In this document: piece after piece, positions 12,963 to 15,616 of the stretch
Layout of the letters: every line of letters starts with the position of its first letter
How positions within the stretch are numbered: the first letter of the stretch is position 1
Assembly (NCBI GenBank): GCA_014376915.1
Contig: JACMQP010000045.1
Span: forward strand, 1 to 15,616
Length of the DNA: 15,616 nucleotides
Reading direction: 5' to 3'
From: Ramlibacter sp.
GTDB taxonomy: Bacteria; Pseudomonadota; Gammaproteobacteria; Burkholderiales; Burkholderiaceae
Notes under the pieces: model-generated
Told to the model about the DNA's origin: nothing
What the model saw: the letters and a program-made list of their open reading frames with translations, nothing else
Databases searched by the model: none
Made by a program: the position numbers and the translations under genes

Positions 12963-15431
12963 CTACGCGGGCACCCAGCCGCCGGCCTGCCAGCGTTCGA
13001 CACGCGGCTCGCCGCTCTCGATGCGCAGCAGGTGCAGCCAGCCGTTGGCGACCAGGTTCCTGACGCTCTCGTGGGCGCCGATGACGCCTTCGATGGCCTG
13101 GCGCGGGGCCTCGATGAACACGCTCAGGCGCAGCGGCGTATGGCGCAGCGTCTGCCCGTCGTGCAGCGACTGCAGCGGCAACCCGATGCGCAGGTCGCCC
13201 CCGTTGCCCTCGAAGACACCGATGAGCCCACCCACCACGTTGTGAAGCGTCTTGTTGCCGCTGCCGTAACGCCGGTTGTCGACGGTGGAGGCGTGGTACT
13301 GCATGTTGATCCAGTGCGTGACGACCATCGGGGCCGTCATGATCGTCGTGAGGACCGAAGAATCGGCATCGGCCCGCCAGTCGTAGTCGTGCAGGAAGCT
13401 GCGCCCGGCAAGGTTCAGGTGCCGGGTGCGCGTCCGCGGGGCGACGATGAAGGCAGCGTTATTGGCCAGGCCCCACTCGGGCCGCACCTGGGCCCAGTCG
13501 TTGGCCCGCCGAAGCACCGCCTGTTTCAGCGCCGCCGGTCGTTGCGCGAGCGTGCCCAGCCCCAGGCTGCCGGCGCGCTCGGCACGCGCGCGCTGCCCAG
13601 CGGCCTCGAGCCAGTGTTTCAGGGCGTCGAGCTCGGCTCGCAACGCCGGGGGCAGGGCGTCGGTGTCGAACAACCGCACCTCGTCGGTGGTGGTGTTGTG
13701 CAACGCCGGCAGAAAGTGCGTGCCGGCCGGGATGTCGACCCCAAGACGACGAAGGTGCTCGCGCACAGCCAGGGTGTTGAGCATGTCGGCCAGCACGCGG
13801 GCGTTGACCTCACCGGTCTGGCCGCCGCACGCTCCGCAGTCCAGCCCGGCGGCGTGCGGATTGTTGGCGGTCTGGCTGCCGTGACCGGCCAGCAGCACCA
13901 GGGGCGCGAAACCGCCGACCAGGCCCATGGCGAGCAGGATGTCCCGGGCCATGACGGCGGCGGATGCGGGATCGTCATCGACCTGCGGCAGGCAGGGCCG
14001 CAAGTCGGCGGCAGCACCGGCCGGCAGGCCGGCGTCTTCCCAGCGTGCCGGTGTCTGGCTGGAAGGAAGCGTGTCGGCCAGCAACTTGGCCCCATAGAGC
14101 AGCCCCGTCGACTCGACGAAACTGAAGGCGGAGCCGGGTGCGGCGCGAAACTCGGCCCAGCGCCGACGCCACTGCAGCGCGTTGCGCCGCCGCCTGGCGA
14201 GCACCTGTCCCAGCGCTGCGCCCACGTTGCCCTGGCTGCCGCGTTCGCTGACACATTGCGTCGGCGCCAGCAGCCCCGGCAGTTGCGGTCGTGTGAGCGC
14301 GCTGCCCACGGGCGAGTAGGCGATGGGCAGTCCAAAGAAGCCGGCAAACCCTCGTGTGTGCACCGTCGGGCCGCAGGCTTCCAGCGCCCGGCGAAACACC
14401 TCGGAGCGCACATCGATGCAGAAAACGGCCTGCACTGCGGGTGGTGTTGCCACAGGCGCGGGAACAGGCTTGCTCAAACCGGCGATCAGCTGCTGCTGGT
14501 AGGCGACCTCGGCCGCGTATTGCAAGGTCCAGTCCGTGCGCTGCACCTGCTGCAACGCGAGCGCGGCCTCATGCGCCGTGCTCCACCGGGCCGCCCACCC
14601 GGCAGGCACAGTGCCGGGCGACGCGTCTTCATGCAAGAGCCATTCCCAGGCCACGCGGATGGCAAGCAACTGCACGATCTGCTGGTCGTCCCCGCCCTTC
14701 AGGCGTGCCTGCCAGCGTTCGTAGGCGCACCAGGCAGCCCAGCCACCGATCGACATCATCACGGCGCTGAGGTAGGCCTCGCGGCCGTCCTCGGCAATCG
14801 CCATCGCATCCAGCGCGCTGCCGATCAGCGCCTGCGGCGCGGCCGGCATGGCGGCGAGCCGGGCCCGCAACGTGGCGCGTGTCGTGCGCCATGGCAAGCC
14901 GTGGTCGGCGCCGAGCTGCTGGCGCCAGCAGTCGTACAGGCTCAGCCCGACGTCCATTTTCCAGGCGGCCTGATGCTGGTCGAAGTAGGCGGCGCAGTGC
15001 TGGCTGGTCTGGTGGGTGACGAGTTCGGTCCAGCTCTGGCCCGGTCGCGGCGGCGCGCCGCTGTCGCGCAGATCGGTGATCAGCGGCAGGCGCTCCACGG
15101 GCGCCGAGCTGCCCTCCAATGCTGCGATCAAGCGCTCGATCCCCTTGGCGTCGCCCGTCGGCTCGGTCGCTGCTTCGAGGTGCCGGCGCTCGAGGTGGCC
15201 TGCGGCCCACCGCTCCCGGAACCACTGGCGTGGCATGGTCAGCCGTGTGCCGGAGAGCGTGCCGAGCATCGCCGCGGCTTCGGGCATCGGGCGGTCGACC
15301 CAGCCCCAGTACGGGTTGACCGCGATGAACTGGTCCAGGGGCCAGGTGGGCGCCATGCGCGACGCGGCGCAAGCGATCTGGGTGGCAACGCGCTGTGCCT
15401 GCAGGACGTGCGGTTCGACCGGGGCGTTCAT
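12963..15431 (-). CDS. dabA: Inorganic carbon transporter subunit DabA (DUF2309/UPF0753)
   Basis: This is the soluble, membrane-attached subunit of the DAB system, which with DabB accumulates bicarbonate by hydrating CO2 in one direction using the proton or sodium gradient. It has 822 residues, the normal length. The zinc site, resembling that of beta-carbonic anhydrases, is complete: C338 and D340 in CIDVRSE, H517 in AGHGSQTANNP and C532 in LDCGACGG. The 15-residue gap between the last two matches that of the Halothiobacillus protein (H524, C539). The N-terminal block LDQFIAVNPYWGW (32-44) is also typical. The ATG at 15429-15431 shares ATGA with the dabB stop; the frame extends upstream only within dabB. 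In non-autotrophs DAB can supply bicarbonate for biosynthesis at ambient CO2; no carbon-fixation gene is visible here. Confidence 0.95.
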   Translation of the reverse strand: MNAPVEPHVLQAQRVATQIACAASRMAPTWPLDQFIAVNPYWGWVDRPMPEAAAMLGTLSGTRLTMPRQWFRERWAAGHLERRHLEAATEPTGDAKGIERLIAALEGSSAPVERLPLITDLRDSGAPPRPGQSWTELVTHQTSQHCAAYFDQHQAAWKMDVGLSLYDCWRQQLGADHGLPWRTTRATLRARLAAMPAAPQALIGSALDAMAIAEDGREAYLSAVMMSIGGWAAWCAYERWQARLKGGDDQQIVQLLAIRVAWEWLLHEDASPGTVPAGWAARWSTAHEAALALQQVQRTDWTLQYAAEVAYQQQLIAGLSKPVPAPVATPPAVQAVFCIDVRSEVFRRALEACGPTVHTRGFAGFFGLPIAYSPVGSALTRPQLPGLLAPTQCVSERGSQGNVGAALGQVLARRRRNALQWRRRWAEFRAAPGSAFSFVESTGLLYGAKLLADTLPSSQTPARWEDAGLPAGAAADLRPCLPQVDDDPASAAVMARDILLAMGLVGGFAPLVLLAGHGSQTANNPHAAGLDCGACGGQTGEVNARVLADMLNTLAVREHLRRLGVDIPAGTHFLPALHNTTTDEVRLFDTDALPPALRAELDALKHWLEAAGQRARAERAGSLGLGTLAQRPAALKQAVLRRANDWAQVRPEWGLANNAAFIVAPRTRTRHLNLAGRSFLHDYDWRADADSSVLTTIMTAPMVVTHWINMQYHASTVDNRRYGSGNKTLHNVVGGLIGVFEGNGGDLRIGLPLQSLHDGQTLRHTPLRLSVFIEAPRQAIEGVIGAHESVRNLVANGWLHLLRIESGEPRVERWQAGGWVPA

Positions 15432-15616
15432 GCGCGGGCTCCTGGGGTCGCGGGAGCGGGAGGGGGCGACAGCTGGAACATGATCCGGTTGAATTTCTCG
15501 TCGAGGAACAGGCCGCCGTAGAACCACGGATACAGGCGGCGCGCCAGTGCGCCATTGGGAGCCACGGTGATGGCGCACTGCACCAGGAAAAGCCCGGCGA
15601 AGGCCAGCGCCACGCC
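15428..15616 (-). CDS. dabB: DabB, proton-antiporter-like membrane subunit (partial, C-terminal 62 residues)
   Basis: Only the 3' end is in the window. It shows a hydrophobic segment (LAFAGLFLVQCAI), then RRLYPWFYGGLFLDEKFNRIMFQL and a Pro/Ala-rich tail. The YPWFY-G-(F/L)-DE-F stretch matches the C-terminus of the NuoL-like DabB proteins as I recall them, and the ATGA overlap with an unmistakable dabA supports the call. DabB is the membrane cation-conducting subunit that powers DabA. On 62 residues alone the family would be uncertain; context makes it likely. Confidence 0.85.
   Translation of the reverse strand, partial: GVALAFAGLFLVQCAITVAPNGALARRLYPWFYGGLFLDEKFNRIMFQLSPPPAPATPGARA

Noticed and set aside
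12831..15521. An 896-residue plus-strand open frame across the dabA region
   Set aside because: It is the antisense shadow of dabA, which has the complete conserved zinc motifs on the minus strand. The plus-strand translation is rich in Arg, Gly, Val and His and shows no domain.

Overview
The window is high-GC DNA with short intergenic gaps and ATGA start/stop overlaps. Gene content (a Bug-type tricarboxylate-transporter receptor, Liv-type ABC importers, IclR control of oxidative catabolism, DabAB) suggests a betaproteobacterium of the Burkholderiales, perhaps Comamonadaceae. That assignment is inferred from gene families, since no rRNA or other marker gene is present.

Positions 1-8513 (minus strand) hold one long, tightly packed transcription unit. 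In transcription order it encodes a CYP199-like cytochrome P450, a [2Fe-2S] ferredoxin, an FAD ferredoxin reductase, an SDR dehydrogenase, a periplasmic binding protein, two permeases (LivH, LivM), two ATPases (LivG, LivF) and the start of a Bug/TctC receptor that runs off the window edge. The unit looks like a complete uptake-and-oxidation module: the ABC transporter imports a small, probably carboxylated aromatic compound, the three-part P450 system oxidises it, and the SDR may oxidise the resulting alcohol or diol. The substrate cannot be read from sequence.

Positions 8514-8635 are a 122-bp divergent control region between the P450 and an IclR-family regulator (8636-9421, plus strand). It carries two good palindromes: an IclR/PcaU-like operator (GTTCG-N5-CGAAC) that overlaps a TATAGT -10 element, and an FNR/Anr-type box (TTGAC-N4-GTCAA).

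Positions 9425-9823 hold a decayed, internally deleted and frameshifted remnant of a HipA kinase-toxin gene (minus strand). It is followed by a dienelactone-hydrolase-family enzyme and, 38 bp upstream of that, a short BLUF blue-light sensor protein, both on the minus strand. Positions 11046-11326 hold no gene I recognise.

Positions 11327-15616 (minus strand) encode a 76-residue exported glycine-zipper protein, a YihY/BrkB-family inner-membrane protein with a long C-terminal tail, and dabA plus the 3' end of dabB. DabAB is the energy-coupled inorganic-carbon accumulation system, and dabA has all its expected zinc-site residues. I saw no tRNA, rRNA, CRISPR array or intact insertion sequence.
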